Assembly: GCA_947167215.1 (NCBI GenBank)
Contig: CAMVHE010000025.1
Span: 1-36,456 of the forward strand
From: an uncultured Clostridia bacterium
GTDB lineage: Bacteria; Bacillota; Clostridia; Christensenellales; Aristaeellaceae
Length of the DNA: 36,456 bases
Direction of reading: 5' to 3'
Under the pieces are notes generated by a model. That model was not told where the DNA came from. It searched no databases and saw nothing but the letters and a program-made list of their open reading frames with translations. Below are positions 25,635-33,397 of this stretch, one piece after another. Numbering within the stretch: position 1 is the first letter of the stretch; each line of letters starts with the position of its first letter. Position numbers and translations under genes: made by a program.

Positions 25635-26342
25635 CACGGTGTAACCACCGAATGCTATGATCTTGCCATCGGGAAGAGCAGAAAAGTGATTATTGGTCAG
25701 ATGAAAAGGGTTTATAAGGAGTGCTCTGAACGAAATTACCGACATGATCGGAAGGAGGTATGAGACAACCTGGGCTGCAGGGAAGTTTTTGCGGTTGAAC
25801 CATCCGGCACTGTTCACACCAGTTACACGATGTTGCAAACCGGGAAACGGAATTGCTTCACAGCAGATAAAAAGGTGAAAACCACCTGTAGGTAAAGTCG
25901 AAAGACGTACTCATGTAGTCCTTGAAGTTTTGTTTTTCGGGAAGGCAGTCTTTTCAGGTCTTTGTATCTCTGGTTGAGATGGAAAGGCTCCTGCCGGAAA
26001 CGGAAGTAATCAGCAGGTCCGGTCGATTTGCTGAGAAATGAATTTTCTGCTTCTCTTCAGAAATTCATACGAAAGGATGAGGACACTTCTTCACCTGATG
26101 AGTTCCACCCAACTGTGGCCACAAAAAACACGGGACGTCCGTCCGGTGTCTGGATGGTATGAAATGGGTGGAGGAGACGACATCGGGGTCTGATTCATCG
26201 AATGCAGCGCTTAGAGAGCCTGATTCGAATTCCATGTTCCGCAGCGGCAGATGCCGTTTAAAATGATCAGACCTGCCGACGATTATGTCGAGGATGTCAC
26301 CATGCATGGAACAATAACTAAGAAATGAGGACGATAAACAAT
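25635..26342 (+). ncRNA. Candidate large structured leader RNA of pilin gene
   Basis: A stretch of about 700 nt without a convincing gene but dense in short helices. Examples: CGGTG/CACCG at 25637-25650; CCGA/TCGG at 25739-25751; AGGTG/CACCT at 25873-25887; GTC-GAAA-GAC at 25897-25906; CCTGC/GCAGG at 25990-26017 enclosing CCG-GAAA-CGG; an 11-bp stem with one bulge at 26038-26068; TCCACCCA/TGGGTGGA at 26104-26111 and 26165-26172; CGGC/GCCG at 26245-26256; and CGAC/GTCG at 26277-26290. AGAGCA at 25675-25680 can also pair with TGCTCT at 25723-25728. Two GNRA tetraloops point to real RNA structure. It matches no riboswitch I can recall (GEMM, T-box, ydaO, TPP, SAM checked by eye). Could instead be partly decayed coding DNA. 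Confidence 0.45.
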
Positions 26343-28007
26343 ATGAATATTAAAAAGATGATGGCTTTGGCTATTGTTATGGTAATGACCTTAGCATTAG
26401 CACTGCCGGCAATGGCAGCACCTGGTGAAGAAATCACCGCTACAACAGGAACAATTACAGTTGAGAATGCTGCAAAAGGTGAAACCTACAAGCTGTATAA
26501 AATTTTTGGAGCAACCATTTCTAAAGTGGAAGGCGCAAACGGCGTAGCTGATGCTGTTGCTTACACATTCAGCGGAGACCTTCCCGCATCTCTTTCTGGA
26601 GTATTTGAGAAGATCGGTGATACCGATTATGTTCAGAGAAAAGAAGGCGCAACTGACGAGCAGATTATCGATGCTGTAAAAGCATATGCGGCAACCTTGC
26701 CGGATGCTACTGGTGATAATAAAAAAGTCGGTGATGGTAATCCTGTTGTATTCAGCGGCCTTGATTTCGGTTACTATTATGTGACATCAAGCCAAGGTGC
26801 TAACGTTACTATCGACTCTGCAAACCCGAATGCTGTAATCCATGACAAGAACAACAAGACTCCTTCACCTACTAAGACAGTAGAAAAAGATTCTTATTCC
26901 ATCGGTGACACTGTAAAGTATACGTCTACTTTCTCCACCCCGAACTTCCTTGGAGAATATCCGAACGCTAAGCAGGTTACCAAGATTTTGGTTGAGGATA
27001 CTCTGCCGCCTTACCTGAGCGGTGTTACTGTTACTTCTGCAAAGATTTACGCCGCTGATGGGACGACTGTAGAAGGTGATGTTACCAGCCTTTTTGCTAA
27101 CTTTGGCACAACGAAGAAAGTCTTTGTTCCGTGGGCAACATTTACACCTGGAGAGGGCTATGCTACAGATGATGCACACGACAATATTGGTACCTGGGCG
27201 AGCTTATACTCTAATGGTGCAACGCTGAAGATCGAGTATCAGGGAACTCTGACCGACACCACGAATATCGGTGCTGATGATCGAAACGATGTCACATTTA
27301 AGCCTTATGTCGATAAAGGTGATACTAATGGCGATGATGATGATGACGATGACGATGACGACGATGATGATGACGATGATGATGGTCCTTGGGATGAGAC
27401 TTACAATGCACATGATGAATTTAAGACCTATGCTGCCGCTCTGAAAAAGATTGATGGCTCTGCTTCTACTTCCAATACTGGACTGGCTGGCGCTAAGTTC
27501 AAATTCAATGGTTTGACAGTAAAAGAAACTGAAACAGGCGTAAAAGGTAACTATACCGTTGTTTCTTATGATTCGACATCAACAACACCGGGAACCGAAA
27601 TGGAAGTAGGTAGCGATGGTATGCTGTACATCGTTGGTCTTGCAGAGGGTGTTTCTCTGACCGGTATTGAGACCGAGGCACCTGCTGGCTATAACAAGCT
27701 TACCGGCAATGTAACCCTTACTCCTCAGGTTATGAATACGAAGATCATCAATAAAGAAGGTTACAGGAAGTATGACTCCAATGGTAACTTGATCGAACAG
27801 AGTGAGACTTCAAGTGAAGGATTTGTAGAGGAACACAAGAACCTCTCCGAACTTGATGCAGCTGCCGTTAAAGTAGAGAACAACAAGGGCTCTGAGCTTC
27901 CGAGCACTGGTGGCATCGGTACAACGATCTTCTACGTGATTGGTGCAATCCTTGTTCTCGGTTCTGGCATCCTGCTGGTGACCCGTCGCCGCATGAACGC
28001 TAACTAA
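26343..28007 (+). CDS. LPXTG-anchored isopeptide-type pilin / surface adhesin
   Basis: A 554-aa secreted protein. The signal peptide is residues 1-25 (MNIKKMMALAIVMVMTLALA, ending PAMAA). An N-terminal domain (26-170) is followed by a fimbrial D2-like domain starting TPSPTKTVEKDSYSIGDTV. A 17-Asp tract spans 331-347. A CnaB/SpaA-type domain (about 360-480) carries the E-box IETEAPAGYNKL. The sortase signal LPSTGG is at 519-524, then a hydrophobic helix and the RRRMNAN tail. Lys plus E-box indicate internal isopeptide bonds. A canonical VYPK pilin motif was not found, so polymerisation is uncertain; it may be a wall-anchored adhesin. The ATG at 26343 is chosen for the signal peptide; GAGGA lies 12 nt upstream. 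An ATG at 26325 is also in frame. Codon use is distinctly richer in A/T than in the left part of the window. No sortase gene is nearby. Confidence 0.9.
   Translation: MNIKKMMALAIVMVMTLALALPAMAAPGEEITATTGTITVENAAKGETYKLYKIFGATISKVEGANGVADAVAYTFSGDLPASLSGVFEKIGDTDYVQRKEGATDEQIIDAVKAYAATLPDATGDNKKVGDGNPVVFSGLDFGYYYVTSSQGANVTIDSANPNAVIHDKNNKTPSPTKTVEKDSYSIGDTVKYTSTFSTPNFLGEYPNAKQVTKILVEDTLPPYLSGVTVTSAKIYAADGTTVEGDVTSLFANFGTTKKVFVPWATFTPGEGYATDDAHDNIGTWASLYSNGATLKIEYQGTLTDTTNIGADDRNDVTFKPYVDKGDTNGDDDDDDDDDDDDDDDDDGPWDETYNAHDEFKTYAAALKKIDGSASTSNTGLAGAKFKFNGLTVKETETGVKGNYTVVSYDSTSTTPGTEMEVGSDGMLYIVGLAEGVSLTGIETEAPAGYNKLTGNVTLTPQVMNTKIINKEGYRKYDSNGNLIEQSETSSEGFVEEHKNLSELDAAAVKVENNKGSELPSTGGIGTTIFYVIGAILVLGSGILLVTRRRMNAN
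27333..27383 (+). repeat. 17-codon GAT/GAC triplet tract (polyaspartate)
   Basis: Seventeen consecutive Asp codons, mixed GAT and GAC, between the two pilin domains, flanked by Gly on both sides. Copy changes would be in frame. The tract could bind Ca2+ or act as a charged spacer; this is inference. Confidence 0.9.
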
Positions 28008-28070
28008 TAATAAATCTGGAAAGATTGATGGTTCTTTAAGGTAATAATTGGTCTTTGATCAATCGGGACT

Positions 28071-28102
28071 CCCCGGGGCGATTCAGTCCCGGGGTGTTTT
28101 CT
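28071..28102 (+). terminator. Rho-independent terminator of pilin gene
   Basis: CCCCGGGG at 28071-28078 pairs with TCCCGGGG at 28087-28094 (one G-T pair), 8-nt loop, followed by TGTTTTCTT. It should reduce transcription from the pilin into the downstream genes. Confidence 0.75.
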
Positions 28103-28178
28103 TGTGATCGTCTTTTGATCTCGTTCGTTGCCTTCAGCTTGCCTCACAGACACTCCTCAGAAAGGATGTTCATATAAA

Positions 28179-29945
28179 ATGAAACGGAAAAGACTTTTGT
28201 GGCTGGTACCGATACTGGTCGCTATCGTTGCCCTAATCATCTGGCGCATGCCCCGGACAAATGAAAATCAGAAAAAATTCTTAGCCAAGGCAGATCTCTT
28301 AAAAGCACAGGTTGTTACAGATGCAACAATGGAGGAGATTGGAAACACGCCCGTGGAGTCTGTCGGCTATGTGGTCTTCTTTTCCGTTTCAGATGGATCC
28401 TCTCGTGCGAAAGTATATAACGGGACAGGAGCTTCTCTGGAGGCTGCCTGGGATGAAGGTGTTCAGAATACTGTGAAAGGGCTGAAGAACGACTCTGGTG
28501 AACCTAAGTGGGTCCGCGTAGATGTGGTCAGCAAATCCTGGCCTATCAATGCTTTGGAAATCTTGAATGAGATAAATGACACGGCTTCCGGTTTTGACTA
28601 TCACGGCTTGTCCTTTGATCCTGATTTTAAAACGGCATTTCCTGAGATCTGGATGAATGGAGCAGGTATTTACGATTATAAGGACGACCGGGTATCCGTG
28701 GAGCGAGTGAACCAGTGGCTTGTGGAAAACGAACGTGATCCACTACCGAGGCTTCCGGACAATATGGTGGAATTCGATTGTCTTGGCTGGTTCTGCGATG
28801 AGAATGACGAAATCTACGATCTCTGTAATGAAGGTGCTGACAACGGACGGCGTATGGTTGAAGCCCTCGTTGCTGATTATACGAAGGATATCATCGATGC
28901 CGCCTCGTCATTCTTGCTGGATCAGGTAAAGGAAGATGGCAGCTTTATCTATGGCATTCGTCCGCAGTTTGATAAGGAGATCGATGACTATAACATCCTA
29001 CGCCACAGTGGTACGATCTGGTCACTTATCTGCCGTTATCGTATGTTCCCGGATGATGAACTGAAGGATAAGATCGACAGCACCATCGGTTACATGCTCG
29101 AACAGCTCCTTTATGATGAAGACGGCGCAGCATACCTGTTGGAAGCAAACGAAAGTGAATTGAAACTCGGTGCCAACGGGATCGCTGTAGTTACACTCAC
29201 TGAATACATGGATGTGTTTGAAAACGAGGATTACAAGGAGGTCTGTGAAGCCCTTGGCGAGGGTATCCTCAAACAACAAGGAGAGGACGGCAGCTACTGG
29301 CATGTGCTTTTCACCGACTTTTCGCAATTAGAAGCTTTCCGTACCGTCTACTATGACGGTGAATGCACATTTGCCCTCACCAGGCTCTACAGCTTAACCG
29401 GTGATCAAAAGTGGCTGGATGCGGCATGCCTCGCTATAGATCACTTTATAGAATACGACTACACGCAGTACCGTGATCACTGGGTAGCGTACAGCCTCAA
29501 TGAGGTCACGAAGTACGTGGATAAGCAGGAATATTACGACTTTGCTCTGGCGAATGCGACAAACAATTATAGCCGTATCCTGGGGCGCTGGCGTACGTAT
29601 CCCACGAACCTGGAACTGTTGATCTCCAGCTTTGAAACGTGGCAACGGATGGTGGAAAGAGGGATTGATACCGGTGATTTTGATGTACAGGATCTGCTGG
29701 ATGCGATTGCTGCCCGTGCAAACCGCCAGCTCAGCGGTTACTTTTACCCTGAAACTGCAATGTTCATGCAGAATCCAGAAAGGATCCTTGGCTCCTTCAT
29801 GATGCGGAATGACAAGTTCCGTGTGCGCATTGATGATGTGCAGCACAATATAGGCGGATACTACCTATACTGGAAGAACTATGACGCGATGATAGAAGCC
29901 GGACTGAATCCGGGGCTTATGGATGGGTCGAAGGTGAATGATTGA
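28179..29945 (+). CDS. Membrane-anchored alpha/alpha-barrel protein, possible glycan hydrolase
   Basis: A 588-aa protein with an uncleaved N-terminal membrane helix (residues 6-23, LLWLVPILVAIVALIIW), so most of it faces outward. Residues 45-200 form an unidentified alpha/beta domain (VGYVVFFSVSDGSSRAKVYN). From about 225 on it shows repeated helix pairs with the signatures of (alpha/alpha)6 toroids: LLDQVKEDGSFIYGIRPQFD, RHSGTIWSL, YYDGECTFALTRLYSLTGD and VAYSLNEVTKYVD. The fold is shared by six-hairpin glycosidases, C5-epimerases and terpenoid cyclases, so the reaction cannot be named. It starts the group of membrane glycan genes 20 nt before the next. The ATG at 28179 has AAAGGA about 12 nt upstream. 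Confidence 0.65.
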   Translation: MKRKRLLWLVPILVAIVALIIWRMPRTNENQKKFLAKADLLKAQVVTDATMEEIGNTPVESVGYVVFFSVSDGSSRAKVYNGTGASLEAAWDEGVQNTVKGLKNDSGEPKWVRVDVVSKSWPINALEILNEINDTASGFDYHGLSFDPDFKTAFPEIWMNGAGIYDYKDDRVSVERVNQWLVENERDPLPRLPDNMVEFDCLGWFCDENDEIYDLCNEGADNGRRMVEALVADYTKDIIDAASSFLLDQVKEDGSFIYGIRPQFDKEIDDYNILRHSGTIWSLICRYRMFPDDELKDKIDSTIGYMLEQLLYDEDGAAYLLEANESELKLGANGIAVVTLTEYMDVFENEDYKEVCEALGEGILKQQGEDGSYWHVLFTDFSQLEAFRTVYYDGECTFALTRLYSLTGDQKWLDAACLAIDHFIEYDYTQYRDHWVAYSLNEVTKYVDKQEYYDFALANATNNYSRILGRWRTYPTNLELLISSFETWQRMVERGIDTGDFDVQDLLDAIAARANRQLSGYFYPETAMFMQNPERILGSFMMRNDKFRVRIDDVQHNIGGYYLYWKNYDAMIEAGLNPGLMDGSKVND

Positions 29946-29961
29946 CATGAGCTGAGGCACT

Positions 29962-30015
29962 ACCATGAAGTGGGATATTACTATGAACCGAGATACTCAC
30001 ATGAATCGAAATAAC
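29962..30015 (+). repeat. Three degenerate 18-nt repeats at start of membrane gene
   Basis: Three consecutive 18-nt units share the pattern xxxATGAAxxGxGATxxx (29962, 29980, 29998), each offering an in-frame ATG. They encode MKWDIT, MNRDTH and MNRNNN. Similarity decays in the third copy. Confidence 0.5.
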
Positions 30016-31830
30016 AACAAGAAAAAATATTTACTCGGCGCGTTGTTCATTACGCTTCTGTTATATTTCATCTTCTCCATCTCTGGGAGTCTGTATATCT
30101 TTACGGACAATATTACGGTGGCAGTGATAACCGGCGGGATGTATGGCGACAACAACATGTGCCAGTACCTGCATCCGTTATTCTGCCTGATCATTAAGGC
30201 CTTGAATCCGATCCTGCCTACATCGGATGTTTTTACAGTACTAATTCACGCTTTTCTCCTTTTCGGTATTTATTGTGTATCATACACTGTGATTGAGACA
30301 GCGTTTCAGAAACAGATAAGTCATTGGAATGTAGAAGATTATATTTCCCGGACGTTACTACTCCTTGTTATTTCATATTTGGTTTTAGGCCTTAAGTTGT
30401 TTGGAAGCAATTATACGGTTCAGACGGCTGCAATAATCTCGACGGGAGTTGTGGTGATTTTTTTTGCGTTCCACATGAAAAAAGGAAAGGCATGGAAGAT
30501 AGCTGCCTCATTCCTTATTTTTGCCGGATTTTTGGGTCGTGTTGAGGCGTGTTTACTTTTTCTTCCCTTCATTGCTCTTGAACTCCTTACAGAGTTTATG
30601 AGGAATAACGAAAGGATGAAATGGTTCCGGAAAACTACTGGGTACATTCTTCCCTCCATCATTGTCATCGCTATACTCCTCGGGAGTAAGGCAATTTTCC
30701 TTCGTACCGAACCATATCGCTCTGATGCTGAATATAACTATTACAGAACTATCACCGGCGACTATCCGATGGAGACCTATGGGGTATCCTACAAGGACTG
30801 GGAGGGTATAGACAGGGATACTTATCTTGCAGTTACTCACTGGATTTTGGCTGACACAGACAAAATCAACACAGAAACACTGAGAAATATAGCGGAAGTC
30901 GGAAGCCGGAATGATTATCAGACAACGGAAGAGGGGCTGAAAAGGACTCTCCAGGAAATGAAGCGTAAGGCTTCGAAAGTTGATGTCCATGTAATGACAC
31001 TAACTGCTCTTGCTATTATCATGACGTTATGGTGCGTGATAGCAGTGAAAAGCGTCTGGCTGAAACTGGAAGCTTTGTGTTCCTTTGGAGGAGGCTTTAT
31101 TATTCTCTTGTATTTCACTTTCCGCGGACGTGCTCCCCTTCGTGTCTGGCAGTGCGTACTGATTGACGCATTGACTATCCTGATTCTTATTATGATAAAG
31201 GATGGTATGGAAAGATTACAGCCAACCTTATTCTCAGAACTGCAACAAAAAGAAACTGACGGTTTAGTGCCTTCTGATATGAAAAGAAAACAGAAAGGAA
31301 CTATGGCCTACCGTACCGCTACGGTCGTTTTTCAGTTATTACTCTGCGTGGTTCTTTACTTTGGAATCGGACAGGTGATGGCCCATTCTTCGATTCACGC
31401 ACCAATCAGCCCATTAACTGCAAAGATCAGAGCGGATGACAGTGGATATGAAAAGACCTTTGAGGATGATTCTTTATACATTTGGTCAGGCTGGTATGAC
31501 CACATTCCGGATTATTTTTCAAAACAGAATAAGCTCCCTACACAGAGGGTGATCGATCATAATATAGCTATGGGTGACTGGGTTTATGAGCAGGTATATT
31601 TCCGGGATTTCCTTCAACGTATTGGTGCGCCTAATCCTGCTTTAGCACTCCTTGACCGGCCTAATACTTATCTGATGGAGGGCTATGAAGAAATGATGTT
31701 GAATTATTTGCAGCATCACTATGGGGAAGATATAGAGCTTGTATATTCACATGAAGTAAACGGCAAGAAAGCATACAGGTTTGTTCGCTACCCGGCGGAT
31801 AATCAGATCCCGAATAATACAGAGGATTAA
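29965..31830 (+). CDS. Polytopic membrane protein, GT-C-like glycosyltransferase candidate
   Basis: A 621-aa protein with about ten to twelve hydrophobic helices. After the first helix (LLGALFITLLLYFIFSIS) comes a short outer loop with Asp48 (TDNITVAVITGGMYGDNN), the position where GT-C enzymes carry their catalytic acid. A soluble C-terminal region (450-621) contains YIWSGWYDHIPDYF and ends in a beta-rich tail. GT-C enzymes transfer sugars from polyprenyl-phosphate donors on the outer side of the membrane. The family assignment is from topology and motif, not firm homology. Three in-frame ATGs lie within an 18-nt repeat; the first (29965) is preceded by GAGG at 7 nt. Same-strand neighbours are 19 nt upstream and about 7 nt downstream. 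Confidence 0.6.
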   Translation: MKWDITMNRDTHMNRNNNKKKYLLGALFITLLLYFIFSISGSLYIFTDNITVAVITGGMYGDNNMCQYLHPLFCLIIKALNPILPTSDVFTVLIHAFLLFGIYCVSYTVIETAFQKQISHWNVEDYISRTLLLLVISYLVLGLKLFGSNYTVQTAAIISTGVVVIFFAFHMKKGKAWKIAASFLIFAGFLGRVEACLLFLPFIALELLTEFMRNNERMKWFRKTTGYILPSIIVIAILLGSKAIFLRTEPYRSDAEYNYYRTITGDYPMETYGVSYKDWEGIDRDTYLAVTHWILADTDKINTETLRNIAEVGSRNDYQTTEEGLKRTLQEMKRKASKVDVHVMTLTALAIIMTLWCVIAVKSVWLKLEALCSFGGGFIILLYFTFRGRAPLRVWQCVLIDALTILILIMIKDGMERLQPTLFSELQQKETDGLVPSDMKRKQKGTMAYRTATVVFQLLLCVVLYFGIGQVMAHSSIHAPISPLTAKIRADDSGYEKTFEDDSLYIWSGWYDHIPDYFSKQNKLPTQRVIDHNIAMGDWVYEQVYFRDFLQRIGAPNPALALLDRPNTYLMEGYEEMMLNYLQHHYGEDIELVYSHEVNGKKAYRFVRYPADNQIPNNTED

Positions 31831-31837
31831 TGTGGAA

Positions 31838-33397
31838 ATGGTAAACCATGTTTATAAGAAGAAGGAATGGATTGCGGCTCTCCTGGTGACTCTTTTTATT
31901 CTATTCATCGGTGCTTCGCATTTAACAAAAGGAGTTCCCGACTGGGGGGACGATTTTGCCGCTTACATTAGTGAAGGAATAGCAATTGCGGATGACTGTT
32001 TCCACGAACAAACTGTCAAAAACTATACCATGCATCCATCACCGCTGACGCTGGAAGCAAGTGAAGAAGGCCTTGTTTACGTCTGGGGATATCCCCTCAT
32101 GTTATCTGCTGTGTATAAAATGGTGGGTTTCGACAGAACAACATTTAAGACAATCGTCTGGTACAAACTACCGCTTCTTCTAAGCCTCTCTTTGCTTGGC
32201 GGAGTCTTAGTACTGTTTTTCAGGCGTCGCTTTTCGCTTAGAGTTTCAATTGTCCTGTCATTGCTTCTGTGTATGAGCGGAGATTTATTCGCGGCATTAA
32301 ATAACTTATATTCCGACCTTCCTTTCCTGTTCTTCAGTATGCTTACCCTTTTGTTGGCAGAGTGTTTTGCAGAAAGAACAGAGAACAGAACCGGTATATG
32401 GTTAGGGATTGTTTACGGCGCTGTACTCTGGTTGACTCATGAAATCAGGCTTAATGGCTTGACTGTCTGTGTTGTGGCATTCTTTGGACATGCGCTGTTC
32501 CTGATTAAGAACAGAAAGCAGATTCAGAAAACAAAGTTATGGCAGGATTTTCTCCCGTATCTTGTTCTTGCAGCCTTAACTTTCATGACGGAGCATTTCT
32601 GGCTCGCCCCGGCTACATCCAATATGAGTGATGTCGGGAGAGCTTCTGCAGGCCAACTCCATGCAAATATCATTACGTACAGGAATATGCTCTTTGAATA
32701 TCTTGACGGGCTTCCGGGAATGCATCTCTTTGGTCTTGGTTATATTCTGGCGGCAGCTATCATTATAGGAATTGTTGTGCATGGCATTAAAGAAAACCTG
32801 CATTTGACTCTTTTACTAATTGGCACGCTTGTCGTCGATATCATGCTTCCGTACCAGCAAGGCCTACGATATATATATAATATTCTGCCATTATTATTGA
32901 TGTTTTCTGCTTATGGTATCCGGTTTCTTTGGAAGAAGGTAAAGAAAGCTTCAAATCTAACGGACGAAAAGACTGAGAGGCTTCTTCATTTAATGGGTAC
33001 AATCTTATGTATCTACATTCTGATATTACCGTCTGTCAATCATATAAGAACCGGGATTGACAACCTGAGTCACTGGAGTCAGGTGGCGGATCAGGATGTC
33101 TATAATGAGCAGGCTGTGGATATGTACCATTATATCCAGATGGAGGTCCCGGAAGACTCTGTAATAGCCTTTGGAAAGCCGCGTGCCCTTTACCTGAATA
33201 CGGAGAGGATGGCAATCCGCCCGGGCCAAAACGGCCATAAAATAGCAGATGCCGATTATTACCTGGAATATCTGGTCAGCCATGGAGAGTTTGAGATTGA
33301 GAAGACAGAAGCAACAAGAACGCCAATGAAAAAGATGTACGAAAACAAATTCTTCAGGTTATACAAGGTTTCCGCTGATCCGGGAGGCAATGAGTGA
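31838..33397 (+). CDS. GT-C-like membrane glycosyltransferase
   Basis: A 519-aa polytopic protein resembling PMT/ArnT-type GT-C enzymes. After helix 1 (WIAALLVTLFILFIGASHL) the outer loop reads PDWGDDFAAYISEG; Asp38-Asp39 followed by Tyr is the D-D/E-x(n)-Y acidic motif of this class. About ten more helices follow, then a soluble tail with VPEDSVIAFGKPRALYLNT, a common outer domain in these enzymes. It should use a polyprenyl-phosphate sugar. The start may be ATG 31838 or GTG 31832 (both in frame; AGAGGA lies at 31821-31826). It nearly abuts the preceding gene and overlaps or abuts the next, indicating one operon. Acceptor unknown. Confidence 0.75.
   Translation: MVNHVYKKKEWIAALLVTLFILFIGASHLTKGVPDWGDDFAAYISEGIAIADDCFHEQTVKNYTMHPSPLTLEASEEGLVYVWGYPLMLSAVYKMVGFDRTTFKTIVWYKLPLLLSLSLLGGVLVLFFRRRFSLRVSIVLSLLLCMSGDLFAALNNLYSDLPFLFFSMLTLLLAECFAERTENRTGIWLGIVYGAVLWLTHEIRLNGLTVCVVAFFGHALFLIKNRKQIQKTKLWQDFLPYLVLAALTFMTEHFWLAPATSNMSDVGRASAGQLHANIITYRNMLFEYLDGLPGMHLFGLGYILAAAIIIGIVVHGIKENLHLTLLLIGTLVVDIMLPYQQGLRYIYNILPLLLMFSAYGIRFLWKKVKKASNLTDEKTERLLHLMGTILCIYILILPSVNHIRTGIDNLSHWSQVADQDVYNEQAVDMYHYIQMEVPEDSVIAFGKPRALYLNTERMAIRPGQNGHKIADADYYLEYLVSHGEFEIEKTEATRTPMKKMYENKFFRLYKVSADPGGNE

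Noticed and set aside
25752..25797. AAGGAGG followed by ATG and a 12-codon frame (MRQPGLQGSFCG), a possible leader peptide
   Set aside because: The ribosome site is only one base from the ATG, too close for efficient initiation.
26065..26307. Minus-strand 80-codon frame inside the pilin leader
   Set aside because: No minus-strand ribosome site or promoter seen and no family match. The plus strand here also shows short peptide-like frames (26077 and 26263) interrupted by stops, so a decayed gene is not excluded.
25635..26342. c-di-GMP (GEMM), T-box, cyclic-di-AMP riboswitch or group II intron
   Set aside because: Conserved cores (GACGCAAAGCC type, GGTGGNACC, intron domain V) were not found by eye.
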